Assembly: GCF_900590755.1 (NCBI RefSeq)
Contig: NZ_UUOC01000032.1
Coordinates: 105,023-169,022, forward strand
Direction of reading: 5' to 3'
Length of the DNA stretch: 64,000 bases
From: Pseudomonas viridiflava
Lineage (GTDB): Bacteria > Pseudomonadota > Gammaproteobacteria > Pseudomonadales > Pseudomonadaceae
This document shows, in pieces, positions 42,681 through 52,020 of this stretch (positions within the stretch are counted from its first letter, which is position 1; each line of letters begins with the position of its first letter). A program made the translations under genes and the position numbers. The notes beneath the pieces are model-generated. The model was given only the letters and a program-made list of their open reading frames with translations. It was not told the origin of the DNA and ran no database searches.

Positions 42681-43541
42681 ATGAGTTCCATGCCTGACGA
42701 CACCTGCACTTTTCCGATCCTGGGCATTGATGGTCATGCCCATGTATTCAGTCGCGACCTGAAACTCACTTCAGGCCGCCGTTACACCCCGGACTATGAC
42801 GCGACGCTTGAGGCTTACCTTGAGCAACTTCGCGAGCATGGGTTGAGCCATGGGGTGCTGGTGCAACCGAGCTTCCTCGGCACCGACAACCAGTATCTGC
42901 TGGACGCCCTGCAACGCGCGCCTTCGCAACTGCGTGGCGTCGCCGTGGTGGACATGGACATCAGTCGTGCCGAGCTTGTGCAGATGAACGAGCAGGGCAT
43001 CGTTGGCATTCGCCTCAACCTGATGGGCAAGCCATTGCCAGACTTCACCGAACCCGCCTGGAAGCGCCTGCTCGATGAGGTGGCGGGCCTGGGATGGCAC
43101 GTTGAACTGCATCGCGGCGTCGAAGACATCCCGGCGCTGATCCAGGGTTTGCTGCCGTTCGGGTGCAAGATCGTGGTCGATCACTTCGGCCGGCCTGATG
43201 CTCGCCTGGGGGTTGATCACCCGGCGTTTCAGGCTTTTCTCGATTGCGGTTCCAGTGGCCAGGTGTGGGTCAAGGTCTCAGCCATTTACCGTCTGGGTGG
43301 CAGCCCTGAGCAGAACGCCGAGTTCGCCCGAGGGGCGTTGCCATTGCTGATCAAGGGCTTCGGCTCGAATCGTCTGGTCTGGGGCAGCGACTGGCCGCAT
43401 ACCCAGCATGAGAGTCAGATCGGTTATGGCGATGTGGTGGAGCAGTTGCGAGAACTGGGCTGTTCAGATGAAGTGCGTCGGGCGCTCTTGATCGATGCGC
43501 CGAAAGAGTTGTTTGGGTTTTCGATAATTAAGGGATTGTAA
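42681..43541 (+). CDS. Amidohydrolase-family metal-dependent hydrolase (amidohydrolase 2)
   Basis: A 286-residue enzyme of the PF04909 type. The HxH metal site is in GIDGHAHVFSRDL, with later residues GWHVELHRG, KIVVDHFGRPD and the catalytic Asp in VWGSDWPHTQHES. Relatives include 2-pyrone-4,6-dicarboxylate lactonase (LigI) and D-galactarolactone isomerase, which act on lactones of sugar or aromatic acids. The start is ATG 42681 or ATG 42690. It follows the MFS gene by 48 bases on the same strand and probably acts on the imported compound. Confidence 0.85.
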   Translation: MSSMPDDTCTFPILGIDGHAHVFSRDLKLTSGRRYTPDYDATLEAYLEQLREHGLSHGVLVQPSFLGTDNQYLLDALQRAPSQLRGVAVVDMDISRAELVQMNEQGIVGIRLNLMGKPLPDFTEPAWKRLLDEVAGLGWHVELHRGVEDIPALIQGLLPFGCKIVVDHFGRPDARLGVDHPAFQAFLDCGSSGQVWVKVSAIYRLGGSPEQNAEFARGALPLLIKGFGSNRLVWGSDWPHTQHESQIGYGDVVEQLRELGCSDEVRRALLIDAPKELFGFSIIKGL

Positions 43542-43573
43542 TTGTCTATTGATCGGTTCGTGCTTGATCCTCC

Positions 43574-43662
43574 GTTGGAGCGAGGCTTGCCCGCGAATCA
43601 GGCGCCTCGGTCATTCTGACGCACCGCGTTATGGTTCTTCGCGGGCAAGCCTCGCTCCAACA
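43574..43662. repeat. REP pair (TTGGAGCGAGGCTTGCCCGCGAA family)
   Basis: Inverted GTTGGAGCGAGGCTTGCCCG and CGGGCAAGCCTCGCTCCAAC arms, followed by a partial third arm CTGGAGCTTGCCCGCGATAG at 43671. It separates the convergent amidohydrolase and histidine-kinase genes. The same family and near-identical spacer occur at 52021. Confidence 0.92.
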
Positions 43663-43711
43663 GACGATAGCTGGAGCTTGCCCGCGATAGGGTCACCGCT
43701 AAACCTCCTGA

Positions 43712-45103
43712 TCAAACCACCGCCACCGTCTGCCGACACTCCAGGCTCAGCTTCGCGCCGCCCAGTTCACTGGTGCCGATGTGCAGGGTGAAGCCGTGCA
43801 GATTGACGATGGCCGCCACGATAGACAGGCCCAGGCCGAAGCCTGCTTGCTGGTTGCCGTCTTCGCTGCGATAAAACCGCTGAAACACCATTTTGCGCTC
43901 GGTTTCCGGGATGCCGGGGCCGGCGTCCTGGACTTCGATGCAGGTGCTGTCGCCATCCGCTCTCGCGCTTAACAGCACCTTGCCGCCCGGTGGGGTGAAT
44001 TTGATCGAGTTGCTGAGCAGGTTGGCCAACGCTTCGAACAGCAGGGCTCGGTCGCCCAGTACCGGAGGCAATGCGTCTTCTGTTGCCAGCGTCAGAATCA
44101 CGCCGCCTTCTTCTGCCAATGGCAGATAAAAGTCATGGACTTCCTGAAGCAGCGCGGCGGGGTCCACGGTGACGAACGCCGAACGGCGCTGGTGATCCTC
44201 GATTTCGGAAATCCGCAGCAACCCACGAAACCGTGCCATCAAGGTATCCGCCTCGGCAATCACCTGATCCATTTGCGTCGCCACCAGTGAATCCTCTGGG
44301 GACTGCTGCTGAATGCGGTACAGCTTGGCGCGCAGGCGGGTCAGCGGGGTGCGCAGGTCATGGGCGATGTTGTCGCAGACGCCCTTGACCTCGTTCATGA
44401 GCTTTTCAATGCGTTCGAGCATGGCGTTGACGATCACCGCGAGCATGTCCAGCTCGTCCCGGCGCGCTGAAACCGGCAGGCGCTGCGCCAGGTTGCCGGC
44501 CACGATGGCCTCGGCACTGGCCTGGATGTCGCGGATGCGTTGCAGCGGGCGACGGCGTAACAGATGCCAACCGGCAATGCCCGGAATGATCGTCAGTGAC
44601 AGACCCCAGAGCAGCGCGTGCAGGATCAAGGTGGTCACCGCGAACAGCGAACCGTTGTCACGCACCAGCACCAGCCAGTGGCCGTCTCGGGTCTGACTGG
44701 CCACCGCATCGCAGGTGTCTTGTGGCATGTGCGGGTCTTCGGTGTCGATGCAGTTGCTTAGCTGATGAATCTCGCCATCCAGCGGCAGGCTGGGCGGGAT
44801 CGCGGTGATCGGCCCGTTGAGCGGGCGCAGGTCGGCGTCGAACAGGCCATAGGCATCCACGGCGCGCATGTCGAAGGTGATGCTGGCGGTCAACGCCTCG
44901 ATCAATTGCTCGCCTTCAAAACGGGCGAACAATTGCTGGCGTTGCATCAGGGAATGGTGGGCGAGGTTGTTCAGGTAAGTGCTGACTTCCCAATACACCA
45001 CGCCAATCAGGGTGCAGCTCCAGGCCACGAACAGGAAGCTGTAAAGCCCCAGTAGCCGGCTGCTGGAAGAACGCCAGCCTTTAGACGGGTTCAGCAATGA
45101 CAT
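43712..45103 (-). CDS. Two-component sensor histidine kinase
   Basis: A 463-residue kinase with helix 1 at about residues 17-38, a periplasmic sensor of about 115 residues containing a Cys pair (LSNCIDTEDPHMPQDTCDAV), helix 2 near 158-180, a HAMP domain, a phospho-His box VCDNIAHDLRTPLTRLR, and ATP-binding N, G1 and G2 boxes (ALANLLSNSIKFTPPGGKVL, DAGPGIPE, FGLGLSIVAAIV). It autophosphorylates and passes phosphate to the regulator encoded just upstream, with which it overlaps by 23 bases. The signal is unknown; the possible disulfide in the sensor is a visible feature. Confidence 0.92.
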   Translation of the reverse strand: MSLLNPSKGWRSSSSRLLGLYSFLFVAWSCTLIGVVYWEVSTYLNNLAHHSLMQRQQLFARFEGEQLIEALTASITFDMRAVDAYGLFDADLRPLNGPITAIPPSLPLDGEIHQLSNCIDTEDPHMPQDTCDAVASQTRDGHWLVLVRDNGSLFAVTTLILHALLWGLSLTIIPGIAGWHLLRRRPLQRIRDIQASAEAIVAGNLAQRLPVSARRDELDMLAVIVNAMLERIEKLMNEVKGVCDNIAHDLRTPLTRLRAKLYRIQQQSPEDSLVATQMDQVIAEADTLMARFRGLLRISEIEDHQRRSAFVTVDPAALLQEVHDFYLPLAEEGGVILTLATEDALPPVLGDRALLFEALANLLSNSIKFTPPGGKVLLSARADGDSTCIEVQDAGPGIPETERKMVFQRFYRSEDGNQQAGFGLGLSIVAAIVNLHGFTLHIGTSELGGAKLSLECRQTVAVV

Positions 45104-45764
45104 AACCCGAGCCTCGCACGGTTCGAATCAGCGGCGCCACGCCCGGCGGATCGATTTTCTTGCGCAGGCGACCGATGTGCACGTCAATCAGGTTGGTGCC
45201 CGGATCGAAGTGATAACCCCAGACTTCTTCGAAAATCATCATGCGGGTAATGATCTGCCCGCTGTTGCGCATCAGGAATTCCAGCAGTTTGTATTCGGTG
45301 GGTAGCAGCGTCAGCGGGCTTTGGCCACGGCTGGCTTCGCGTTTGATCAGGTTCAGTTCAAGGTCGCCGACCCGCAGAATGGTTTCCGCAGCCGCCACCG
45401 GATTGCGACGACGCAGCAGGACTTCAACCCTGGCTGCCATTTCGTCAGATGCGAAAGGCTTGGCCAGATAATCATCGCCACCGGCCCGCAAGCCGCGCAC
45501 GCGTTCGTCTACGTCGGAAAGGGCGCTGATCATCAGGATGGGCGTGGAGATGCCTTGAGCGCGCAACGTGGTGACGATAGCCAGACCGTCGACCTCCGGC
45601 AGCATGCGGTCCAGGGTGATCAGGTCGTAGTCGCCACTGACAGCGCGTGCCAGGCCTTCGCGGCCGTTATCGACCCAGTCCACCTCAAGGCCATGGTTGC
45701 TTAACTCGGCGACGATTTCCTGTGCGGTTACAGCATCGTCTTCGATGGTCAGAATTCGGGTCAT
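45081..45764 (-). CDS. OmpR/PhoB-type response regulator
   Basis: A 227-residue regulator with receiver-domain Asp52 (DLITLDRMLPEVDG), acidic pocket IEDD, Lys in YLAKPF and a C-terminal winged-helix DNA-binding domain (LLPTEYKLLEFLMRNSGQII, DVHIGRLRKKIDPPG, IRTVRGSGYVIAEPV). It forms an operon with the histidine kinase downstream (23-base overlap). The flanking genes do not reveal the regulon. Promoter sequence should lie in the 93 bases before a REP pair. Confidence 0.94.
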   Translation of the reverse strand: MTRILTIEDDAVTAQEIVAELSNHGLEVDWVDNGREGLARAVSGDYDLITLDRMLPEVDGLAIVTTLRAQGISTPILMISALSDVDERVRGLRAGGDDYLAKPFASDEMAARVEVLLRRRNPVAAAETILRVGDLELNLIKREASRGQSPLTLLPTEYKLLEFLMRNSGQIITRMMIFEEVWGYHFDPGTNLIDVHIGRLRKKIDPPGVAPLIRTVRGSGYVIAEPV

Positions 45765-45857
45765 CTTGCCGCCTGAAGGGAATTACAGCCAAAACCGTAT
45801 TCTGGCGGAAAAGACCTGAACAGATTCTGAAAAGATTTTCATCTGCCAACGGTGATC

Positions 45858-45933
45858 CTGTAGGAGCTGCCGAAGGCTGCGAATCGCGGTGGATCAGGCA
45901 AATTGCCTTCGCAGCCTTCGGCAGCTCCTACAG
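45858..45933. repeat. REP pair (GTAGGAGCTGCCGAAGGCTGCGA family)
   Basis: Perfect arms CTGTAGGAGCTGCCGAAGGC and GCCTTCGGCAGCTCCTACAG lie between the response-regulator promoter region and the stop codon of the FocA-like gene, ending 4 bases before that stop. Confidence 0.93.
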
Positions 45934-45936
45934 ACG

Positions 45937-46860
45937 TCAGCCAGCCAGTTGCTCTTTCTTTTCCTTCTCTTGTTTCTCACGCTTCCTGTCATCAATCTTC
46001 TTCAACCGATCCCGCTCCAGCTTGGCTGTGGTGTCTTTCTCACTGCGGATCTGGGCGTGGCTGAGTATGGCGAAGATGAAGCTGCCACCAATGATATTTC
46101 CGCTCAGGGTCGGTGCGGCGAACACCAGCCAGAAGTCTGACCACGACAACTCACCGGCAAACACCAGATACGACACTTCGGCCGAGCCGACCACGATGTG
46201 GGTGAAGTCGCCCAGGGCCATCAGGTAAGTGATCAGGACAATGATCCAGATCTTCGCGGCCTCCATGGAGGCGATCATCCAGACCATGGTGGCAATCATC
46301 CAGCCGGAGACGATGCCTTTGGAGAACATGTGGGCGACGTCGTTTTCCATGACCTTGCGGCCGATTTCCAGAAAGGCATGATCGGTTTTGCTATCAAAAA
46401 TCGGCAAGTGCAACATGACGTACGCCACCAGCAAGGTGCCGCACAGGTTGCCGAACAAGACCACGCCCCATAGACGGAACAATCGACCGAAGTTGGCCAG
46501 GGTCGGTTTGCTCATCACCGGCAGCACGGCGGTGAGGGTGTTTTCGGTGAACAGTTGCTGGCGAGCGAGGATCACCGCGAGAAAGCCTGCGCAATAACCC
46601 AGGCTGGCAATCACGTGGCTGGATTCGATATCCGGGAGCCGGGATTTGAACAAACCCATGGCCATCAACGACAGGCCCATGGTCAGGCCAGCGGCCAGCG
46701 CCGACCACCACAACGCTGCGACACTGCGCTCCAGCTCGTGATCACCCTGGATGCGGATGGTCTCGTGAAGCACCGCCGCACGAGGTGGCTGGTTCTCGTC
46801 TACCTCGCGTTCTTCTTCAGCGGATAACCCGGGTGTTCTGCCTTCTGTTTGATCGTCCAT
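45937..46860 (-). CDS. Formate/nitrite transporter family (FocA/NirC/YfdC) membrane protein
   Basis: A 307-residue protein with a charged N-terminal tail (about 50 residues), six membrane helices, and family segments GLSLMAMGLFKSRLP, ARQQLFTENTLTAVLPVMSK and a second-half MALGDFTHIVVGSAEVSYLV. It resembles YfdC-type members, larger than FocA, whose substrate is not established (formate, nitrite or another small anion). The C-terminus is a highly charged Lys/Glu tail (KKIDDRKREKQEKEKKEQLA). It stands alone on the minus strand. Confidence 0.87.
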   Translation of the reverse strand: MDDQTEGRTPGLSAEEEREVDENQPPRAAVLHETIRIQGDHELERSVAALWWSALAAGLTMGLSLMAMGLFKSRLPDIESSHVIASLGYCAGFLAVILARQQLFTENTLTAVLPVMSKPTLANFGRLFRLWGVVLFGNLCGTLLVAYVMLHLPIFDSKTDHAFLEIGRKVMENDVAHMFSKGIVSGWMIATMVWMIASMEAAKIWIIVLITYLMALGDFTHIVVGSAEVSYLVFAGELSWSDFWLVFAAPTLSGNIIGGSFIFAILSHAQIRSEKDTTAKLERDRLKKIDDRKREKQEKEKKEQLAG

Positions 46861-46987
46861 ACAACTTCCTTAATGCGAGTGAGGGCGTAGACGTTTTAAT
46901 GCTGCGCCGGGCTGTTGGTTGAGACACAATCCACCGCTGGTCGTTCGCTATGGAACGCCGCTGCCATCGCTATAAAAGGAGAAATTT

Positions 46988-47473
46988 GTGACCCTGCACA
47001 TTCGTGATGCCACCCGAGCCGATGCCAAGGTGATTCTGGGCTTTATTACCGAGCTGGCGATTTATGAAAAAGCCGAGCATGAAGTGCTGGCCAGCGTGGC
47101 GGATATTGAGCGCAGCCTGTTCGATGAGGCCTCACCAGCCCGAGCGCTGATCTGCCTGCTGGACGATCAGCCCATCGGCTTCGCCGTGTATTTCTTCAAC
47201 TACTCCACCTGGCAGGGGCGCAAGGGCCTGTACCTGGAAGACCTGTTTGTATCCCTGCAGCATCGCGGCGTCGGCGCGGGTAAACAGCTACTGCGCCACT
47301 TGGCGAAAATCGCACACGACAGCGGGTGCGGGCGTTTCGAATGGAGCGTGTTGGACTGGAATGAGCCGGCCATCGAGTTCTACAAATCCATCGGTGCCGA
47401 GCCCCAGGATGAGTGGGTGCGTTACCGGATGGAAGGCGAAACGCTGAAGAGTTTCGCACTGGGCGCAGCCTGA
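46988..47473 (+). CDS. GNAT-family N-acetyltransferase
   Basis: A 161-residue acetyltransferase beginning at GTG 46988 with AAGGAG just upstream. The acetyl-CoA loop is YLEDLFVSLQHRGVGAGKQL and the end motif is WNEPAIEFYKSIGAEPQDEW. It resembles the diamine/spermidine N-acetyltransferase (SSAT) subgroup, in which the W-N-x-P-A-I-x-F-Y-K motif is typical, but the substrate cannot be fixed. It is a single gene before the subtilase, 56 bases away. Confidence 0.88.
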   Translation: MTLHIRDATRADAKVILGFITELAIYEKAEHEVLASVADIERSLFDEASPARALICLLDDQPIGFAVYFFNYSTWQGRKGLYLEDLFVSLQHRGVGAGKQLLRHLAKIAHDSGCGRFEWSVLDWNEPAIEFYKSIGAEPQDEWVRYRMEGETLKSFALGAA

Positions 47474-47529
47474 ACCCTGACGCGACGTCGCAGTCAGACT
47501 GCTAATCTCGCGTCCCTCAGGAATGATCA

Positions 47530-49314
47530 ATGTTCAGTCGCACCTTGTTCCCCGTGTTCATGGCCGCTCTGGCGGGTATTTCTTCAGCCCAGGCCGATGA
47601 GGCTCTGCGGCTGGAGCGTCTGCAGCGCTGTGACGATTTATTGGGGCGTGAGCAACAGACGTTTTGCCTGGGCGTTCGCGGCCTCAAGCCCGGCGCGATG
47701 CAGCTCAAACTCGACGGGAAGGTGCTGCCGGATGGGTTGCTGCAGCGTGACGGCGAGCGGCTCAAGCTGCGCCTCGGCAGCGCCCACTGGCACAGCGGCC
47801 CGCTGTGGCTGGAGCAGGGCGGTCAGAGCAGCAATGCAGTCTGGCTGAGTCTGGCGGGCAGTCATGTGCTGGCCGCAACGCCACAGCAGGTGGCGAAAAA
47901 TATGGACGGCCTGACCACCTACGTCGATCTGATCAGCGTGATTATTGAAGAGCGTTTCAAAGGCGCCGAAGAAGCCCAGCGCATTGCTCAGAAGTTCGGT
48001 GCCACGGTAGTCGGCTCCATCGCGCCGCTCAATACTTACCAGTTGCGCTTGCCCGTCACCGACCTGGTGCACCGTGACGCCATGGTGTTGCGCATCGGCA
48101 GTGAGGTCAGTGTCGATGCGGTGGTGATCGAGGAATCGGCAGCCGAGCCTGCTCAAGGTCAGCCTTCGGAAGCAGAAGCGGCGCCCAGCGATGGCAAGCA
48201 ACCCAAGCCCACCCAGGAGCAATGGGCTGCCAATCGCTTCATGGACGCGGTCAATTATTACCAGCGCAGAATCCCGGCCAAGGCTTCGCCGATCAAACCG
48301 GTGCCCATACGTATCGGCCTCATTGAGCGGGAAGTGGATTTCGATGCGCCGGACTTTGCCGATTACCTCGGCGACTGCAAGTCAGGCAAGCCGCGCACTT
48401 GTCTGTATGCCCGGGATGCGAAAAAGCCCGATGGCCATGGTTCAACGGTTGCCGGGATCCTGGCTGCCGACCCTGGCAAGGGCGGCAACACCGGTTTTCT
48501 GCGGGCGCTGGACGGCGTCAGCGATGGTTTTGAAGTCATCGTCGAGCGCAATTCGGATGCCGGCATCACCGCCAATGTGGCCGCCTCGGTGAATCTGGTG
48601 GAAGACGGCGCGCGGGTCATCAACTGGAGTTGGGGTTTACATCGGATCGGTGCCAAAAATGTCGAAGGCGACGAAGTGGATTCGCTGATTCGCTCCGGCC
48701 TGGCGATGTCTGGTTACGAAGAGTTACTGGAGGAGTTCTTTCTCTGGCTGCGGCGCGAACACCCCGATGTGGTGGTGATCAATTCGGCGGGCAACGGCTC
48801 ATCCTTTTCCGGCACAGATGAATATCGTTTGCCGTCGTCGTTCATCACTGAGCAGTTGTTGGTGGTCGGCGGGCACCAGCGCAGCAAGGACGATGACCTG
48901 CCCATCGACGACCCGGCCTACGTTGAGAAGCGTGCGTCATCCAACGTCGATAGCCGCGTGGACATCATGGCCGCCGCTTGCACCCGCGCGTCGACCCTGA
49001 CGGCTGGAGAGCAAGGGGCGGTGCATTGCGGCACGTCCTATGCGACACCGATGGTTGCCGGAATTGTCGCCGCCATGCTGTCGATCAACCCGAAACTGAC
49101 CCCTGAGCAACTGCGCATGCTGTTGCGCCGTAGTGCTATGCCAATCGGCGCCAACTTCGACTTCGAGCCCATGGACGCTGACGATCTCACCTCACCGATC
49201 CTGCCTTCCGAGCGCAATTATCAGATGGATGACAAGAACATCGGCCGCTCGGCCCGGCTGGATATGCAGAAGGCGCTGGATTTGTCGGTGCAAAGCCTCA
49301 AGCGCGAGCGTTAA
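47530..49314 (+). CDS. S8 (subtilisin-like) peptidase with Glu at the catalytic Asp position
   Basis: A 594-residue exported protein (signal FPVFMAALAGISSAQA). A pre-domain of about 230 residues with a Glu/Ala/Pro linker precedes the S8 domain. The catalytic His is in DGHGSTVAGIL, the oxyanion Asn in VVVINSAGNGSSF and the Ser in CGTSYATPMVAGIVAAML. At the first motif, where subtilases have VIDTGVD, this protein reads IGLIEREVDFDAPDF, so Glu replaces the catalytic Asp. The enzyme may be weakly active, use the Glu, or be a non-proteolytic binder. C-terminal extension: about 60 residues. Confidence 0.88.
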   Translation: MFSRTLFPVFMAALAGISSAQADEALRLERLQRCDDLLGREQQTFCLGVRGLKPGAMQLKLDGKVLPDGLLQRDGERLKLRLGSAHWHSGPLWLEQGGQSSNAVWLSLAGSHVLAATPQQVAKNMDGLTTYVDLISVIIEERFKGAEEAQRIAQKFGATVVGSIAPLNTYQLRLPVTDLVHRDAMVLRIGSEVSVDAVVIEESAAEPAQGQPSEAEAAPSDGKQPKPTQEQWAANRFMDAVNYYQRRIPAKASPIKPVPIRIGLIEREVDFDAPDFADYLGDCKSGKPRTCLYARDAKKPDGHGSTVAGILAADPGKGGNTGFLRALDGVSDGFEVIVERNSDAGITANVAASVNLVEDGARVINWSWGLHRIGAKNVEGDEVDSLIRSGLAMSGYEELLEEFFLWLRREHPDVVVINSAGNGSSFSGTDEYRLPSSFITEQLLVVGGHQRSKDDDLPIDDPAYVEKRASSNVDSRVDIMAAACTRASTLTAGEQGAVHCGTSYATPMVAGIVAAMLSINPKLTPEQLRMLLRRSAMPIGANFDFEPMDADDLTSPILPSERNYQMDDKNIGRSARLDMQKALDLSVQSLKRER

Positions 49315-49340
49315 TGAAAGTGTGATGGCGAGCGCTTGAC

Positions 49341-49425
49341 CTGTAGGAGCCATCGGAGGTTACGACGGTCGCGAATGCGGTGTGTCTGACGCTCCACGGT
49401 TCGCAGCCTGCGGCAGCTCCTACAG
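49341..49425. repeat. Mixed REP pair
   Basis: A CTGTAGGAGCCATCGGAGGT arm (GGAGGTTACGACG type) is followed by a TTCGCAGCCTGCGGCAGCTC arm of another family, so the two arms are only partly complementary. It lies between the convergent subtilase and nicotinamidase genes. Confidence 0.82.
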
Positions 49426-49443
49426 CAATGCATTCCAGTCAGA

Positions 49444-50082
49444 TTAAGACGCGTTAAGCAATTCGCTACTTTGTATGCGGTTTACACCCGCAGCCAACAT
49501 CTCCGCCCAGGCCTTGTCCAACGTGCCATTCATGTCAATAGCGCGGCAGGCGTCTTCGATCACAAGGGTGGTAAAACCCGCCGCGCGGGCATCCAGCGCT
49601 GACCATGCCACGCAGAAGTCCAGCGCCAGGCCGACGACAAACACGTTCTGCACGCCGCGTTCCTTGAGGTAGCTGGCCAGGCCCGTGGGTGTCTTGCGGT
49701 CGGCTTCCAGGAATGCCGAATAGCTGTCGATGTGCGGGTTGCAGCCTTTGCGCAGGATCAGCTGCGCATGGGGCAGGTCCAGTTCGCTATGGAGTTGTGC
49801 GCCATGGCTGCCCTGAATGCAATGATCCGGCCACAGCGTCTGCAGGCCGTAGGGCAGGGTGGTGACTTCGAACGGCACCCGCCCGCTATGGCTGGAAGCA
49901 AAGGAAATATGCGCGGCCGGGTGCCAGTCCTGAGTAACGACCACACCTTTGAACTGCTGACCCAGGCGATTGATCAACGGCACCAGCGCATCGCCTTGCG
50001 CCACGGCAAGTGCGCCACCGGGCATGAAGTCGTATTGCATGTCGATGACCAGCAGGACGCTGTCGAGGTCGAATGGTGGCAT
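49444..50082 (-). CDS. pncA: Isochorismatase-family hydrolase, nicotinamidase (PncA) type
   Basis: A 212-residue cysteine hydrolase with catalytic Asp in LLVIDMQYDFMPGGALAV, metal-binding residues in VTQDWHPAAHISFASSH, Lys in LILRKGCNPHIDSYSAF and the catalytic Cys in VGLALDFCVAWSALDAR. This set, with D-W-H-P and H in SFASSH, marks nicotinamidase: it deamidates nicotinamide to nicotinate in NAD salvage. GAGGAA before ATG 50082 decides the start; an upstream TTG is inside that site. It is a single gene flanked by REPs. Confidence 0.9.
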   Translation of the reverse strand: MPPFDLDSVLLVIDMQYDFMPGGALAVAQGDALVPLINRLGQQFKGVVVTQDWHPAAHISFASSHSGRVPFEVTTLPYGLQTLWPDHCIQGSHGAQLHSELDLPHAQLILRKGCNPHIDSYSAFLEADRKTPTGLASYLKERGVQNVFVVGLALDFCVAWSALDARAAGFTTLVIEDACRAIDMNGTLDKAWAEMLAAGVNRIQSSELLNAS

Positions 50083-50111
50083 GGTGAACTTCCTCAATCT
50101 CTTGGTTTAGT

Positions 50112-50203
50112 CGTGGGACCGGCTTTAGCCGGGAAAGCGGTGGTCCTTATGCCAGAGATGCAGCGAATGTACCGACCTCTTCCCGGCTAAAGCCGGTCCC
50201 ACG
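50112..50203. repeat. REP pair (GTGGGACCGGCTTTAGCCGGGA family)
   Basis: Inverted CGTGGGACCGGCTTTAGCCG and CGGCTAAAGCCGGTCCCACG arms; both are canonical here. It sits between the nicotinamidase and dehydrogenase genes, upstream of the former. Confidence 0.92.
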
Positions 50204-50229
50204 GATCCGGTGTGTATCGGGCCGGCCGT

Positions 50230-51186
50230 TCAAGCAAACACCCGAATCGGCGCACCCGCATCCCAGGCCTGGATATCTTCAATCATCTGGCTGAAGAACA
50301 TCCGGTAGTTGTTTTCCGTGACATACCCCACATGAGGCGTGGCCAGCAGGTTGTCGAGGTTGCGGAACGGGTGGTCAGCAGGCAGCGGCTCGATGGCGAA
50401 TACATCCAGCGCAGCACCGGCAATGCGCCGTTGTTGCAGGGTGTCGATCAGCGCCGCTTCGTCGACAATCGGCCCACGCGCGGTATTGATCAGGTAGGCG
50501 GTCGGCTTCATCCAGTCCAGCGCCTGCTTGTCCACCAGCCCACGGCTGCGGTCACTGAGCACCAGATGGATCGACAGAATATCCGCCTGCTCGAACAGCT
50601 CCTGCTTGCTGACGTACGTTACCCCGGACTCGGCAGCGGCCTCGGCGGTGAGGTTTTCGCTCCAGGCAATGACCTTCATGCCAAACGCCTGGCCGTAGCG
50701 GGCGATCCATTTGCCGATGCTGCCCAGGCCGAGAATGCCCAGGGTCTTGCCATGCAAATCACTGCCCAGACCGATTTGCCATTGACCATCGCGCAGCGAG
50801 TTGGCTTCAGCCACCAGATTGCGAGTCACGCCCATGATCAGCGCCCAGGTCAGTTCCGGAGCCGCATGTTTGTAGCTCTCGGTGCCGCAGACCTGAATGC
50901 CCAGACGTCCCGCCGCTTTGACATCAATCGCCGCATTGCGCATGCCGCCCGTCACCAGCAGCTTGAGGTGTGGCAGTTGGCTAAGCAGGGCTTCATCGAA
51001 AATCGTCCGCTCGCGCATCACGCAGATCACATCAAAGGCTTGCAGGCGCGCGGCCATGGTCTCGGTGTCGGCGGGGTATTCGTGAAGGAAGCTGACTTCG
51101 CCGATGCCATTGAGCACTGACCAGTCCACAACATTGCTGGCGACGGATTGCCAGTCATCGAGCACTGCGATTTTCGTTTGCGTCAT
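50230..51186 (-). CDS. D-2-hydroxyacid dehydrogenase family protein
   Basis: A 318-residue NAD-dependent dehydrogenase. The Rossmann motif is LGILGLGSIGKWIARYG; the catalytic Arg is in LINTARGPIVDEAAL, Glu in FAIEPLPADHPFRN and His in TPHVGYVTENN. The family reduces 2-keto acids or oxidises D-2-hydroxyacids (phosphoglycerate, glycerate, lactate and similar). The substrate is not clear. It is followed on the same strand by a REP pair and pncA, with no obvious functional link. Confidence 0.9.
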   Translation of the reverse strand: MTQTKIAVLDDWQSVASNVVDWSVLNGIGEVSFLHEYPADTETMAARLQAFDVICVMRERTIFDEALLSQLPHLKLLVTGGMRNAAIDVKAAGRLGIQVCGTESYKHAAPELTWALIMGVTRNLVAEANSLRDGQWQIGLGSDLHGKTLGILGLGSIGKWIARYGQAFGMKVIAWSENLTAEAAAESGVTYVSKQELFEQADILSIHLVLSDRSRGLVDKQALDWMKPTAYLINTARGPIVDEAALIDTLQQRRIAGAALDVFAIEPLPADHPFRNLDNLLATPHVGYVTENNYRMFFSQMIEDIQAWDAGAPIRVFA

Positions 51187-51250
51187 GTCGGATTTCGCCT
51201 TGTGAAGCCGTTTTTAGGGTTGTGCCGCCACCTTAGCGCCAGATGGCACG

Positions 51251-51904
51251 CTAGCCAAACAGGCCAGCGGCAATATTGATGGAAAAACCCAGAATCGCGG
51301 TATTGAAGACGAATCCGATCAGGCTCTGGGCCAGGACGATCTTGCGCAGCCCCGCAGTTGCCACGCCCACGTCGGAGGTCTGCACGGCAACGCTGAGGGT
51401 GAAGGAGAAGTACAGAAAGTCCCAGTAATCCGGGTGCCGCTCGCCGTCGGCAAAGCGCAGCGCCGGTTCCTTGCCTTTCCAGGTGTAGAACAGGCGGGCG
51501 TAATGCAGGCTGAAAATCACCCCGGTCACCAGCCATGAACCGAGAATGGTCAGCCCGGTGAAGGCGTAATGCAGCGCCCGGTCATTGCTTGCCATTTCCT
51601 TGCTGCCTGCCAGCTCCAGAGTGATCGCCGCCAGACTGGCCAGCGCGGCAATACAGACGGTGACCAGAACCAGCCCGGCGTTTTCGTCTTCGACCATGGA
51701 GATTCGTTCGGCGTCGGCGGCATTGGTGCGAAACGTGCGCAGCAGGATCAGCACCAGATAAATCCACACCCCGACGTTCCACGCGATCAGGCATTTACTG
51801 GTGATGGAGATTTGCGGAGCAATGATGGCCGAAGCGATACCACTGGCAAGGCCAAGGCCCGCAGCGATACTCAGACGAGGGTGGGTGTGAGCGATATGGG
51901 ACAT
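51251..51904 (-). CDS. DUF1345 family integral membrane protein
   Basis: A 217-residue membrane protein. Residues 1-12 are His-rich ([12 protein letters not shown]); four to six membrane helices follow ([75 protein letters not shown]). The [20 protein letters not shown] segment near the end is the hallmark of DUF1345. Function is unknown. ATG 51904 has a weak site; the longer frame is not supported. A terminator and a REP pair lie upstream, so it has its own promoter. Confidence 0.85.
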   Translation of the reverse strand: MSHIAHTHPRLSIAAGLGLASGIASAIIAPQISITSKCLIAWNVGVWIYLVLILLRTFRTNAADAERISMVEDENAGLVLVTVCIAALASLAAITLELAGSKEMASNDRALHYAFTGLTILGSWLVTGVIFSLHYARLFYTWKGKEPALRFADGERHPDYWDFLYFSFTLSVAVQTSDVGVATAGLRKIVLAQSLIGFVFNTAILGFSINIAAGLFG

Positions 51905-51960
51905 GTCCGGGCTTCGTGACGAGAGATGCACGAACCTTAGCACGCGGCGGGAAAGCCCAT

Positions 51961-51990
51961 AAAAAACGGCGCGCAAGGGGGTTGCGCGCC
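51961..51990 (-). terminator. Intrinsic terminator downstream of gudD
   Basis: On the minus strand, GGCGCGCAA / TTGCGCGCC forms a perfect 9-base stem with a 5-base loop, followed by GTTTTTT. It ends transcripts coming from the glucarate dehydratase gene and passing the REP pair. Confidence 0.9.
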
Positions 51991-52020
51991 GTATGCCAGC
52001 TTGGCAAATACTATGGAAGT

